From: CAWBRT01 sp963832365
Lineage (GTDB): Bacteria > Acidobacteriota > Terriglobia > Terriglobales > Acidobacteriaceae
Assembly: GCA_963832365.1 (NCBI GenBank)
Contig: CAWHUL010000012.1
Span: 1-64,000, forward strand
Reading direction: 5' to 3'
Length of the DNA stretch: 64,000 nt
Part shown: positions 9,152-17,465 of the stretch, one piece after another
Layout of the letters: every line of letters starts with the position of its first letter
How positions within the stretch are numbered: the stretch's first letter is position 1
The notes under the pieces: generated by a model
What the model was told of the DNA's origin: nothing
Databases searched by the model: none
What the model saw: the letters and a program-made list of their open reading frames with translations, nothing else
Made by a program: the position numbers and the translations under genes

Positions 9152-9700
9152 TTAACGTTTCTCCTCCACATTACCAAACTCGCCGGCGGGAACACTGCTC
9201 GAAGCCGCGTGAGCGGGAGCAATTCTGCTCAGCAACGCCGAGGTCGAGTGGTCTTTGGGGTCGCCGACGATCTCGACGCGGCCACCGCAAGCGATGACCT
9301 CAAAGCGCTCGGGAACGCTTTCGACGGTGTAATCGGTGCCTTTCGCCTGCACGTCAGGGTGCAGTTCGCGGATCAAAGCGCGCACATCCGGTTCGGAGAA
9401 CAGGACGACGGCATCGACGTCAGCCAGGGCGGCAATGATTTCCATCCGCTCGCTCTCGGGCATGATTGGCCGTCCGTGGCCCTTCACGGCGCGCACACTT
9501 GCGTCGGCATTGATGGCGACCACCAGCCGTCCGCCGAGCTGCTTGGCGGCATGCAGGTAGCGTATGTGCCCCACATGCAGCACGTCGAAGCATCCGTTGG
9601 CCAGGATCACCTGCTCGCCGGCACGCTTCCAGGTCCGCACTCGTTCAGCCAGCGCATGGCGCGAAAAGACCTTGGAACTTGTGTGCTCACTACCGGGCAT
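9152..9700 (-). CDS. rfaE2: D-glycero-beta-D-manno-heptose 1-phosphate adenylyltransferase
   Basis: This 182-residue nucleotidyltransferase activates heptose 1-phosphate to ADP-heptose for LPS core synthesis. The HxGH signature appears as NGCFDVLHVGHIRYL with H42 and H45. A DHSTSALLSRI segment corresponds to the second nucleotide-binding motif. It matches the C-terminal half of the bifunctional HldE protein, here encoded as a separate gene. Its start overlaps the end of the kinase gene by 11 bases, so translation is probably coupled. The glycosyltransferase begins within 7 bases after its stop, consistent with one leftward envelope operon. Confidence 0.9.
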   Translation of the reverse strand: MPGSEHTSSKVFSRHALAERVRTWKRAGEQVILANGCFDVLHVGHIRYLHAAKQLGGRLVVAINADASVRAVKGHGRPIMPESERMEIIAALADVDAVVLFSEPDVRALIRELHPDVQAKGTDYTVESVPERFEVIACGGRVEIVGDPKDHSTSALLSRIAPAHAASSSVPAGEFGNVEEKR

Positions 9701-10727
9701 GGACTGCCTTGCTGCTCTCCTCCAGAACCTTGAGCAATTCGGCCTGGGTAATGGTGGCTGTGCCCCGCTTCATGACGACGATGCCGCCCGCCAGGTTCGC
9801 CAGCTGGGCCGCCGATTCAGTGTCCGCCCCGGCGGCAATGGCGGCGGTAAAGGTCGCAATAACCGTATCTCCGGCCCCGGTCACGTCAGTCACATCCTTG
9901 GGGCCGTAGATTGGAATTTCGACTGGCTTTTTGGCGCCATTGAATGCGACCATGCCATCGCTGCCGCGAGTGATGACCAGCGATTCCAGCTTCATGCGCT
10001 TGATCAATTCGCGTCCGGCGGAGCAAAGCCGCTGACTGTCGTTGCCTAGGTCAATCTTCAGCGCGGCCTCGACTTCCGGCTGATTCGGAGTCGCCGCCGT
10101 CAGTCCGCTGTACTCAAGCAGGCGGTAGCGCGAGTCGAGGGTCACGGGTAAGTTGCCTAGGGCACCCTTTGAGCGAATGAAAGTGAGCAGGCGGGGAGTC
10201 GCCGCGCCGTAACCGTAGTCGGAAATGAGCAGGGCGTCGGAGGCCTTGGCATATTCGCGCACCGAGGAGATCAGATTCAAAAGCGCCGGATGCGTCTCGC
10301 CCAGCGGCTCCGGTTCACGGTCGACACGCACCACCTGCTGCCGCGACGAGTGCGACATTCCAGCCAGAATACGCGTCTTGGTCGGCGTTATGTGGCCTTT
10401 AAGGCGATTGACTCCGCTCAGCGACACCTTCTTAGCCCGAAAAGCCTGAAGCAGCAAACGCCCCGGTTCATCATCGCCGACCACGCCAACCGGAAGCACA
10501 TTCACTTTGAGATCGGCCAGGTTCATGATTGCGTTTGCGCCGCCGCCCGGCACAACAGTGCGCTCGCGGTGCTTCAGTATAAGTACCGGAGCCTCGCGCG
10601 ACACCCGCGAAATCTCGCCATAGACAAACTCGTCGGCCACCAGGTCGGCGAGCACCGTTACGGTAATGTTCGGGAATGACTGCACAATCGACCGCAGCCG
10701 TTCGTGATGACTATCGTTTCTCTTCAT
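9690..10727 (-). CDS. rfaE1: D-glycero-beta-D-manno-heptose-7-phosphate kinase
   Basis: This 345-residue PfkB-family kinase phosphorylates heptose 7-phosphate at C1 in the ADP-heptose pathway. It has the N-terminal glycine motif VVPGGGANAIMNLADL, the substrate region PTKTRILAG, and the C-terminal ATP/anion-hole motif DVTGAGDTVIATF carrying the catalytic Asp. It corresponds to the N-terminal half of HldE. The ATG at 10727 is preferred: the frame extends 31 codons upstream to 10820 but that part looks unlike the family. It overlaps rfaE2 by 11 bases. About 150 bases separate it from lpxK. Confidence 0.9.
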   Translation of the reverse strand: MKRNDSHHERLRSIVQSFPNITVTVLADLVADEFVYGEISRVSREAPVLILKHRERTVVPGGGANAIMNLADLKVNVLPVGVVGDDEPGRLLLQAFRAKKVSLSGVNRLKGHITPTKTRILAGMSHSSRQQVVRVDREPEPLGETHPALLNLISSVREYAKASDALLISDYGYGAATPRLLTFIRSKGALGNLPVTLDSRYRLLEYSGLTAATPNQPEVEAALKIDLGNDSQRLCSAGRELIKRMKLESLVITRGSDGMVAFNGAKKPVEIPIYGPKDVTDVTGAGDTVIATFTAAIAAGADTESAAQLANLAGGIVVMKRGTATITQAELLKVLEESSKAVHAR

Positions 10728-10877
10728 CGAGCAAAATTGTCTCACACTGCGCGTCGTAAGTCGCCCGGATGTCAAATCCGGTAGTGGGCCAATTTGGATA
10801 ATGCTTGAGAAATGGCCCACGTCAGCCCAACAATAGGGGGGACGTGGGGCACCCGATGCGGCGTCGGCCGCCGGTGG

Positions 10878-11804
10878 TCACCTTGTCTTTACTTTGTTTA
10901 GGATCGTCGTGAGAACTTCCCGCGCATCTTCCAATTCCAGCGAGAGTCTGGCGACAGCCAGATTTGGTAACTTTGCCGGCAAGGCATCGAGTTTCACCGC
11001 GTCTTTTTCCGTGGTCAAAAAGCCGTCGGCTCCGGCGCGGCCGGCCTCGCGGCAAAGGCCCCGTATGTCGGCCTCGGTGTAAGCATGATGATCGCGAAAC
11101 GTGTGATGACCGGCGACGTGGACGCCGGCGCCTTCAAGATCGCGCAGAAAGCGCTCTGGCCCGGCAATCGCGGAGAGTACGAAAGGTTTCGAAGGAGATT
11201 GCGATGGAATCTCAAGTTGCCTCCGCACTCTCCAAACAGGTATTGACGGCGGCAACGAAGGAATATCCCCCGGTTCGGACCAGACTATGGCGTTGGCACG
11301 AGCGAGCGAGGAGAGCGGTTCGCGCAGCCTTCCCGAGGGAAGCAGGCGATCATCGAGATCGCGCTGCGAAAGCAGCACGATGTCAAAATCGCGCGCCAAC
11401 CCCCGATGCTGAAAACCGTCGTCCAGCAGGTGTACATCGGACTCAAAACGCCGCTCGGCCTCCAGTCCCGCCTGATATCGGCTTTCGCCGACGATTACGG
11501 GCACCTCCGGAAGCCGCCGCGCAATGAACAGCGGCTCATCTCCGAATTGAGCGGGAGCACCACCGGCATTGACAACCAACACTCCTGAAGTCTTGCGTCC
11601 GTAGCCGCGCGAGAGAACATCGACGCGCAGCCCGTGCTGCCGCAGAAGTCCGGCAAGCAGAATCACAAACGGAGTCTTCCCCGCGCCGCCGACAGAGATA
11701 TTTCCGACACTGACAACCGGGCGCAGCAACCGCTGCTGCTTCAACACTCCATGGTCGTAAAGCGCGTTGCGCGCAGCCACCACGGCCGAGAATAGCGCGG
11801 ACAT
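10878..11804 (-). CDS. lpxK: Tetraacyldisaccharide 4'-kinase LpxK
   Basis: This 308-residue inner-membrane-associated kinase adds the 4'-phosphate to the lipid A precursor. The Walker A motif is VGGAGKT (residues 38-44) in the conserved context VVSVGNISVGGAGKTPF. The downstream signatures DVLSRGYGRK, ESDVHLLDDGFQHRGLARD and FLTTEKDAVKL are all typical LpxK elements. The length is slightly short of the E. coli protein but all motifs are present. The ATG shares one base with the stop of waaA (TGATG), indicating translational coupling in a waaA-lpxK unit. Confidence 0.93.
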   Translation of the reverse strand: MSALFSAVVAARNALYDHGVLKQQRLLRPVVSVGNISVGGAGKTPFVILLAGLLRQHGLRVDVLSRGYGRKTSGVLVVNAGGAPAQFGDEPLFIARRLPEVPVIVGESRYQAGLEAERRFESDVHLLDDGFQHRGLARDFDIVLLSQRDLDDRLLPSGRLREPLSSLARANAIVWSEPGDIPSLPPSIPVWRVRRQLEIPSQSPSKPFVLSAIAGPERFLRDLEGAGVHVAGHHTFRDHHAYTEADIRGLCREAGRAGADGFLTTEKDAVKLDALPAKLPNLAVARLSLELEDAREVLTTILNKVKTR

Positions 11805-13111
11805 CAGATGGTCCTCCCAGCCAGCAGCTTTTCCAATTCGGCGAGTGTGCGTTCGGTGGCTCCCCGGTTCGCCTTCAGAACCTCCAGCGCTCGTTCGCCG
11901 AGTTGCTTCCGTTCCATCGGATCAGCCAACAGGCGAAGCAGCGCGGATTGCAATTCGCGCTGATCGCCGACCACCAGGACTCCCCCGCCGTCGGCGAACT
12001 TTTGCACGATGTCGCGGAAGTTCTCGGTGTATGGTCCAACCATGATCGGCAGGCCGAAACCGGCCGGCTCCAGGATGTTGTGTCCGCCGCGCGGGGCCAG
12101 GCTGCCGCCGACAAAGGCAACATGCGCCAGCGAGTAGATCGACGCCAGTTCTCCGATGGTGTCGAGCAGGAGAATGCTTCCGGAAGTCACGTTTCGCGGC
12201 CACTCCGGATGCGAACGCCGGGTGAAAGGAATGCCGCAATTGTTCAGCAGCCCGGCAACGGCGTCGAAGCGTTCTTTATGCCTGGGAGCAAGAATGACGA
12301 GGGCCTGCGGATGCCGCTCGATGATGGCGCTAACAGCGGCCAGCAGCATCTGCTCTTCGCCTTCCACCGTGCTGCCGAGGACGACGATGGGGCCGGCGCT
12401 GATCTCCTGTAGACGGACGAGCAATTGCCCGATTTCGGGCTTGGTGGCCGGGGCAGCGGCGTCAAACTTGAGATTGCCCGCCATCTGGACGCGGCCTTGG
12501 TCGGCGCCGACGCCGACAAGGCGGCATGCATCTTCTTTGGTCTGCGCGAGGAAGCGGTCGACGCTCCGCAATACGATGCGCAGCAGAAAGGCGAATTTCC
12601 GGTAGCGCGGATACGAACGGTCTGAAATGCGCGCATTCACAACCGCAACCGCCGCGCCGGAGAGGCGTGCAGCACGCAGAAAGTTGGGCCAGAACTCGGT
12701 TTCGGCAATGACAACCAGCCTTGGCCGCAGCAGGCGCATGTAACGGTGAACGGCAAAGCTGAGATCGAGCGGGAAGAAGAAAACATTCTCCGGGCCGAAG
12801 CGATCACCCGCCAGCTTGTGGCCCGTGCTGGTGGTAGTGGAGATGGCGATGGCATAATCCGCGAAACGCTTCCGCATTTCCTGTATGAGTCCGGCCACGG
12901 CAAGGATTTCGCCAACCGACACCGCATGTACCCAGATCACCGGCTTGCCGGCCGCAGCCAAGAGACGCAGATGAGGCGGCACAATTCCCAGTCGGTCGCC
13001 AAGTCCCTCGCGGTACTTCCCCTGCCGCAGCAGGCGAACGAACCAGTAAGGAGCGCTGGCCAGCAACGCAACCGCCAGCAGCAGATTGTAGATGACGTAC
13101 ACTGCTCCCAT
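11804..13111 (-). CDS. waaA: 3-deoxy-D-manno-octulosonic acid (Kdo) transferase WaaA
   Basis: This 435-residue GT30 enzyme attaches Kdo to lipid IVA on the inner face of the cytoplasmic membrane. It opens with a single hydrophobic anchor (YVIYNLLLAVALLASAPYWF) and then the family motif KYREGLGDRLG. Other family markers are VIWVHAVSVGEILAVAGLI, ETEFWPNFLRAARL and, near the end, APRGGHNILEPAGFGLPIMV. I set the start at ATG 13111; an in-frame GTG at 13132 adds seven residues and cannot be excluded. It is the first gene of the leftward lipid A/LPS cluster. Confidence 0.93.
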   Translation of the reverse strand: MGAVYVIYNLLLAVALLASAPYWFVRLLRQGKYREGLGDRLGIVPPHLRLLAAAGKPVIWVHAVSVGEILAVAGLIQEMRKRFADYAIAISTTTSTGHKLAGDRFGPENVFFFPLDLSFAVHRYMRLLRPRLVVIAETEFWPNFLRAARLSGAAVAVVNARISDRSYPRYRKFAFLLRIVLRSVDRFLAQTKEDACRLVGVGADQGRVQMAGNLKFDAAAPATKPEIGQLLVRLQEISAGPIVVLGSTVEGEEQMLLAAVSAIIERHPQALVILAPRHKERFDAVAGLLNNCGIPFTRRSHPEWPRNVTSGSILLLDTIGELASIYSLAHVAFVGGSLAPRGGHNILEPAGFGLPIMVGPYTENFRDIVQKFADGGGVLVVGDQRELQSALLRLLADPMERKQLGERALEVLKANRGATERTLAELEKLLAGRTI

Positions 13112-13201
13112 TGTATTCTGCTGCGGCCCCACGAGCAGGGTTGCGCCAACCGTGGGCCGGTTAGCACTTATGGACAGCCGGATTGAGGTAGCCGGAAGTG
13201 C

Positions 13202-13930
13202 TCAGTGGCCAAGTATTTTCGAGAGGAACAGCTGCGCCCGTTCAGAATGAGGCGCTCCGAAAAAGTGGTCTTTGGTGGCGTCCTCCACGATCGATCCATG
13301 GTCCATGAAGATGACGCGATTCGCGACTTTCCTGGCGAATCCCATCTCGTGACTTACGACCATCATCGTCATGCCTTCGGTGGCGAGTTTGACCATCACA
13401 TCGAGCACTTCGTTGATCATTTCCGGATCGAGAGCCGAGGTGGGCTCGTCGAACAACATGCAGATGGGATCCATCGCCAAGGCTCGGGCAATGGCCACGC
13501 GCTGCTGCTGCCCGCCCGAAAGTTCGCCCGGATACTTGCGGGCCTGGTCCCTGAGTCCAACGCGGTCCAGCAGCTTGAACCCTCTTTCCAGTGCTTCCTC
13601 TTTGCTCCGCTTGAGCACCTTGATCTGGGCGATCGTCAGGTTTTCCAGGACGGTCATGTGGGGAAACAATTCGAAGTGCTGGAAGACCATTCCGACGTGG
13701 GCACGTAGTTTGGGAAGGTTGGTTTTGCGGTCGCCGACAGAAATATCGTTGACGACGATCTCGCCTTTTTGAAACGGCTCAAGGCCGTTGACGCACTTGA
13801 TCAGCGTGCTTTTGCCGGAGCCTGAAGGGCCGCAGACCACCACGACCTCGCCCTTCTGAACTTCAGTGCTGCAATCGTTGAGAACCTGGAAGCTGCCGTA
13901 CCACTTGGAAATGCCCCGAATCGATATCAT
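13202..13930 (-). CDS. gltL: Polar amino-acid ABC transporter, ATP-binding protein
   Basis: This 242-residue ATPase powers uptake of a polar amino acid (Glu/Asp/Gln group). Walker A is GPSGSGKST (residues 34-42), the signature is LSGGQQQR (137-144), and Walker B is CMLFDEPTSALDP. The sequence closely fits the GltL/GlnQ subfamily. The open frame extends much further upstream, but the true start is ATG 13930. This overlaps the permease stop in an ATGA arrangement and begins at the conserved MISIRGISKWYG N-terminus. It is the last gene of a four-gene leftward operon. Confidence 0.93.
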   Translation of the reverse strand: MISIRGISKWYGSFQVLNDCSTEVQKGEVVVVCGPSGSGKSTLIKCVNGLEPFQKGEIVVNDISVGDRKTNLPKLRAHVGMVFQHFELFPHMTVLENLTIAQIKVLKRSKEEALERGFKLLDRVGLRDQARKYPGELSGGQQQRVAIARALAMDPICMLFDEPTSALDPEMINEVLDVMVKLATEGMTMMVVSHEMGFARKVANRVIFMDHGSIVEDATKDHFFGAPHSERAQLFLSKILGH

Positions 13931-14604
13931 GCCGCCACCTTCTGCTCTTGCAGCCGTTTCACCAGATAAGACATTGCCGAGCAGATTACGAAATAAATAG
14001 CACCCGCAAACAACAACAGTTCCACCAGCCGGCCGTCGCGTTCGCCCACCTTCTGGGCGCTGCCGAAGAAATCCGCCAGCCCGATCACGTACACCAGCGA
14101 TGTGTCTTGAAACAGAATGATGGTCTGCGTCAACAACAGCGGGACCATGTTGCGAAAGGCCTGTGGCAGCACGATCAGGCTCATGACCTGGCCGTATCTC
14201 ATGCCGAGCGCATAGCCTGCCTGAGCCTGGTCCTTGGGGACACTCTGGATGCCGGCGCGCATGATTTCCGAATAGTAGGCCGCCTGAAACAGCGAGAAGG
14301 CGACCAGGGCGGAAGTCAGCCGGATATCCCGCACGGCCCCGCCAAACACCGACTGTATGGCCTGGGGCACGATCAGGAAGAACCAGAGAATCACCATGAC
14401 GAACGGGATAGACCGAAACAAATTGACGTAGGCTGTAGCGGGCTTCGTCAGGATAGCGAACGAGGAAAGCCGCGCCACTGCCAGCAGGGTGCCCCAGAGG
14501 ATGCCGAAAGCTACCGCCGTCAGCGTTATTTCGAGCGTAATGACTGCGCCCTTCAATAGAAAGGGGAGCGCGCCGGGAATGGAACTCCAATCGAATTCGT
14601 ACAT
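13927..14604 (-). CDS. gltK: Polar amino-acid ABC transporter permease (GltK-like)
   Basis: This 225-residue inner-membrane permease has about five transmembrane helices and the HisMQ-type EAA loop in the region QAGYALGMRYGQVMSLIVLP. The upstream RSIPFVMVILWFF stretch is characteristic of the GltJ/GltK and GlnP group. It probably forms the heterodimeric channel with the second permease nine bases upstream. Its stop overlaps the ATPase start by four bases. Substrate cannot be fixed by sequence; glutamate/aspartate is suggested by operon composition (one binding protein, two permeases, one ATPase). Confidence 0.9.
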   Translation of the reverse strand: MYEFDWSSIPGALPFLLKGAVITLEITLTAVAFGILWGTLLAVARLSSFAILTKPATAYVNLFRSIPFVMVILWFFLIVPQAIQSVFGGAVRDIRLTSALVAFSLFQAAYYSEIMRAGIQSVPKDQAQAGYALGMRYGQVMSLIVLPQAFRNMVPLLLTQTIILFQDTSLVYVIGLADFFGSAQKVGERDGRLVELLLFAGAIYFVICSAMSYLVKRLQEQKVAA

Positions 14605-14613
14605 CGCCTGCCT

Positions 14614-15351
14614 TTACTTGGCTACCATGAAGCCCGGAACGCGCGTGCGCCGCTCGATCCAACGCATGAAATACATGACGATGGCGTTGACGATCAGATA
14701 GAGCAGGGTGACGGAGATGAACGCCTCGTACGGTTGCGCCGTGTAATCCACCAACTGCTGAGCCTGGCGGGAGAGTTCGACGAACCCGATCGTGGTCGCA
14801 ACCGCCGAGTTCTTAATGCAGTTGAGAAACTCCGACGTGAGCGGAGGAAGAATGATGCGAAATCCCATCGGCAACAGAACATGGCGATAGGTCTGCCCGA
14901 GAGTCAGACCCATGGCAAGACCAGCGCCCCGCTGTCCGCGGCCCAGCGACTCAATTCCGGCGCGCACCTGCTCGACAATACGGGCAGAGGTAAACAGCCC
15001 CAGGCAGAGCCATGCCGCGACAAATTCCTGCAAAACAGGATTCAACTGTTTGAACCAGTCGCCGATCTTTACCGGCACCAGTTCGGGGATAACGAAGTAC
15101 CAAATGAATAGCTGCACCAGCAGCGGAATGTTCCGAAACACCGCCACATACGCCCCTGCCAACCCGGAGAGGAAACGGTTGGGCAAGGTGCGCATTACGC
15201 CGAGAGGGGTCCCGACGATGAGAGCGGTGGCCCAGGAACAGAGAGACAACGCCACCGTCCATTGCAGGCCGATCAGCAGCCAGCCAAGGTACGTTGTCTC
15301 TCCGGACGGGACCGGTTGCAGAAAAATCGGCCAGTTCCAGTTATAGTGCAT
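14614..15351 (-). CDS. gltJ: Polar amino-acid ABC transporter permease (GltJ-like)
   Basis: This 245-residue permease begins MHYNWNWPIF, close to the usual GltJ N-terminus. It contains the FRNIPLLVQLFIWYF motif and an EAA loop around GAGLAMGLTLGQTYRHVLLP. Five or more hydrophobic helices are evident. It precedes the second permease by nine bases and follows the binding-protein gene by 55 bases. That order (binding protein, GltJ, GltK, GltL) matches the glutamate/aspartate transporter operon of proteobacteria. The fit is good, but the amino acid actually carried is inferred from family, not seen. Confidence 0.9.
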   Translation of the reverse strand: MHYNWNWPIFLQPVPSGETTYLGWLLIGLQWTVALSLCSWATALIVGTPLGVMRTLPNRFLSGLAGAYVAVFRNIPLLVQLFIWYFVIPELVPVKIGDWFKQLNPVLQEFVAAWLCLGLFTSARIVEQVRAGIESLGRGQRGAGLAMGLTLGQTYRHVLLPMGFRIILPPLTSEFLNCIKNSAVATTIGFVELSRQAQQLVDYTAQPYEAFISVTLLYLIVNAIVMYFMRWIERRTRVPGFMVAK

Positions 15352-15406
15352 CCCCTGCTACACTCCGATCCCCACATCGATGATGCGGCGCACTGCCTGC
15401 TGGTTT

Positions 15407-16306
15407 CTACTGGAACGCCTTGTCATTCGGATGCTTGTAGGTATCGGACACTTCCTTGCTGATCGGGAAGTTCAGGTTGAGTCCCTTGGGCGGAATGGGG
15501 GACAGAAACCACTTCTGGTAAATCTTCATGGCTTCGCCGGAGGTCTCGATTTTGGAGATGACGCCATCAACAAACGATTTGAACTGCGGATCGTCCTTGC
15601 GGAGCATGCAGCCATAAGCCTCGAAGGATTGCGGCGTGCCCACAACCACATAATCTTCCGGATGCTTGGCTTTCATGCGCTCGCCATAGAGAAGAATGTC
15701 ATCGACCATGAACGCGACCGCGCGGCCTGTCTCCAGATTCATAAACGACTGACCATGTTCGCTGGCGCTGATGATGTTCATCTTCATGTTTTGCGTGGTA
15801 TTCATCTTGCCCAGAAGCTCTTCCGAAGTAGTACCGGCCGTAACGACAACCGTCTTGCCCTTCAGGTCCGGAAAGTCCTTGATGCCGGAGGTCTTCTTGG
15901 TCAGCAGACGCGTGCCGATCACAAAGTAAGTGTCGGCGAAAGCCACCTGCTTCTGTCGCGTGGTGTTATTCGTGGTCGAGCCGCACTCCATGTCGATGGT
16001 GCCGTTCTGCAACAGCGTCATGCGGTTCTGCGGGGTGACGGGAATCATGTTTACCTTCAGGTTGGGAAGCTTCAGGTCCTTCTTAATAGCGTCAACAATC
16101 TTTACGGCGAAATCCTGCGCATACCCGACAACATTTTGATTCTGGTCGTAATACGAGAAGGGTATTGCCGACTCGCGATGACCGAGCGTGATGCTGTTGT
16201 TATCCTTAATCTTCTTCAGCGTGCCGGATAGCTGCTGCTGGGCCGCAGCGGGCGCGATCAGCATCGCGGAAACGATGACTGCGGAGATCACTCGTGTAAT
16301 GGACAT
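15407..16306 (-). CDS. gltI: Amino-acid ABC transporter substrate-binding protein (GltI-like)
   Basis: This 299-residue periplasmic binding protein has a signal peptide (MSITRVISAVIVSAMLIAPA, cleavage near AAA-QQQ). A class 3 solute-binding fold follows, with an early SITLGHRESAIPFSYYD region, the MECGSTTNNTTRQKQVAF motif and a GYAQDFAVKIVDAI segment. These match the glutamate/aspartate-binding GltI/DEBP family. The ATG at 16306 has a strong GGAGG ribosome site; the frame runs to 16399 but those codons add only a non-signal extension. It is the promoter-proximal gene of the transporter operon. Confidence 0.92.
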   Translation of the reverse strand: MSITRVISAVIVSAMLIAPAAAQQQLSGTLKKIKDNNSITLGHRESAIPFSYYDQNQNVVGYAQDFAVKIVDAIKKDLKLPNLKVNMIPVTPQNRMTLLQNGTIDMECGSTTNNTTRQKQVAFADTYFVIGTRLLTKKTSGIKDFPDLKGKTVVVTAGTTSEELLGKMNTTQNMKMNIISASEHGQSFMNLETGRAVAFMVDDILLYGERMKAKHPEDYVVVGTPQSFEAYGCMLRKDDPQFKSFVDGVISKIETSGEAMKIYQKWFLSPIPPKGLNLNFPISKEVSDTYKHPNDKAFQ

Positions 16307-16677
16307 GTAGCCTCCCTCCAGAGGTAGAACGGGCGAGATTCTCGTGGACACACTGCATTTTCGTGGAAGCCTGCCGGTAGAGCTTTCGGAATCTCTCAAC
16401 TTACATCACACGTAGAGCGCCGGCTAACACCACGTCACGCAAACACTCAGGCATATACAAACGTAAATGTAAGCATGTATCGTACTCTCGATTTGGGGAA
16501 CTAGTCCAAGTCAAGTTTCTGATAGATGCTATTACTATAAGGAAGCCTTATTATAGGCCAAAGTCGGTTCTTATAGCACGTGAGTGGGGTGCGTCGGCGG
16601 ATCGTCGTTGCGGACTCGCAACCACCCGCCACCACCGAATGAGGTGGAGTCAAGGATGCCTTGTCGCCCGCGGCCTG
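16307..16677. promoter_or_regulatory. 371-base AT-rich upstream region of the amino-acid transporter operon
   Basis: No gene is seen here. The stretch is more AT-rich than its surroundings and must hold the promoter of the leftward gltIJKL-like operon. An inverted repeat with CTATAAGG at 16535-16542 faces CCTTATTATAG at 16546-16556. Within its right arm the reverse strand reads a perfect TATAAT (16555 to 16550), a candidate -10 box. No good -35 box was found at the right distance, so the repeat may be an operator or an activator site. The assignment is an inference. Confidence 0.4.
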
Positions 16678-16968
16678 CTATGCGGGCGGCAGTCCTTCGC
16701 CAATGACCGTCATCCGCTTCCGCACGCGCCAGGATTTGATGAGACCGTTGAGAACGTACGGATCGCCCTTGGCGAACGCTTCGGCGAACTGCGGCGTCGG
16801 CCCCCGGAAGAGAAGCACGGCGCCGTCTACCGGGTCCGCCAATGCGCCGCCCAAAACCAGTTCGCCGCGCTCGAAGGCTCCGGTGGCGTGTTTCATGTGC
16901 AGTTCGCGGAATTTCGCCCGCTTCTCGACATAACCATCCACAACTTCGTAAAAGAGGAGGTAATGCAT
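16678..16968 (-). CDS. YciI-family protein
   Basis: This 96-residue protein begins MHYLLFYEVVDGYVEKR and carries the YciI/YCII fold markers: a conserved His in RELHMKHA, then GELVLGGALADPVDGAVLLF and FAKGDPYVLNGLI. YciI-like proteins are small dimeric alpha/beta-barrel proteins related to muconolactone isomerase; most have no known reaction. The ATG at 16968 has GGAG nine bases ahead. ATG 16977 or a start at 17007 would be longer alternatives. The gene stands alone, with its stop facing the upstream region of the transporter operon. Confidence 0.8.
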   Translation of the reverse strand: MHYLLFYEVVDGYVEKRAKFRELHMKHATGAFERGELVLGGALADPVDGAVLLFRGPTPQFAEAFAKGDPYVLNGLIKSWRVRKRMTVIGEGLPPA

Positions 16969-17191
16969 CGTTGGCATCTCCAGATTGGAACTGAGTCCGG
17001 TGCGCAATTTTTACCAGATTGGCGACGTCAAAACAACCAATGAGGATGCGGCTGAAGGGCGAGCACCGATCCGGAAGGGCGCTCCGAGCGCTTTCAACTT
17101 TCCGTTCGCCGGGTGTCTCGCGAGTAGGGCCCGCGTGGTATTGTTATGGCTTCGAGAGCTGCACTGTGAAAACCAGTGGAGGGGGGATTCG

Positions 17192-17428
17192 ATGCCTGAG
17201 CCTACCTATGAAGAACTGAAAGCGAAACTAGCGGAACTTGAGACCAAACAGCAAAGAACCGGCACCATCTTATTCAAGGTCAGCGAGAAGGGCGGAGTCA
17301 GCGTTTACGGCCTTGGACGATTTCCAGTGACGCTGTACTACGAACAATGGACCCGGCTGCTCGACGCCAGCCCGCAACTGAAGGAATTTCTGGAAGAGAA
17401 CAAGTCGAAGCTAAAGCTCAAAACGTAG
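17192..17428 (+). CDS. Small conserved hypothetical protein
   Basis: This 78-residue protein starts at ATG 17192 behind a strong ribosome site (GGAGGGGGG, 6 bases away). Its N-terminus is a short coiled-coil-like helix (TYEELKAKLAELETKQQ). A beta-rich core follows (TILFKVSEKGGVSVYGLGRF), then a helical, lysine-rich tail. From memory, small proteins of this build are common in acidobacteria, with no known role. The longer open frame to 16985 lacks these features and its extra part is not credible. The gene is convergent with the DUF362 genes. Confidence 0.7.
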   Translation: MPEPTYEELKAKLAELETKQQRTGTILFKVSEKGGVSVYGLGRFPVTLYYEQWTRLLDASPQLKEFLEENKSKLKLKT

Positions 17429-17465
17429 CAGCGTTGCCCGCAAATATCGGCTCAGGCGAGGCCGT

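Noticed and set aside
13931..14662. Upstream extension of the ABC ATPase frame
   Set aside because: It overlaps the permease gene; the true start overlaps its stop.
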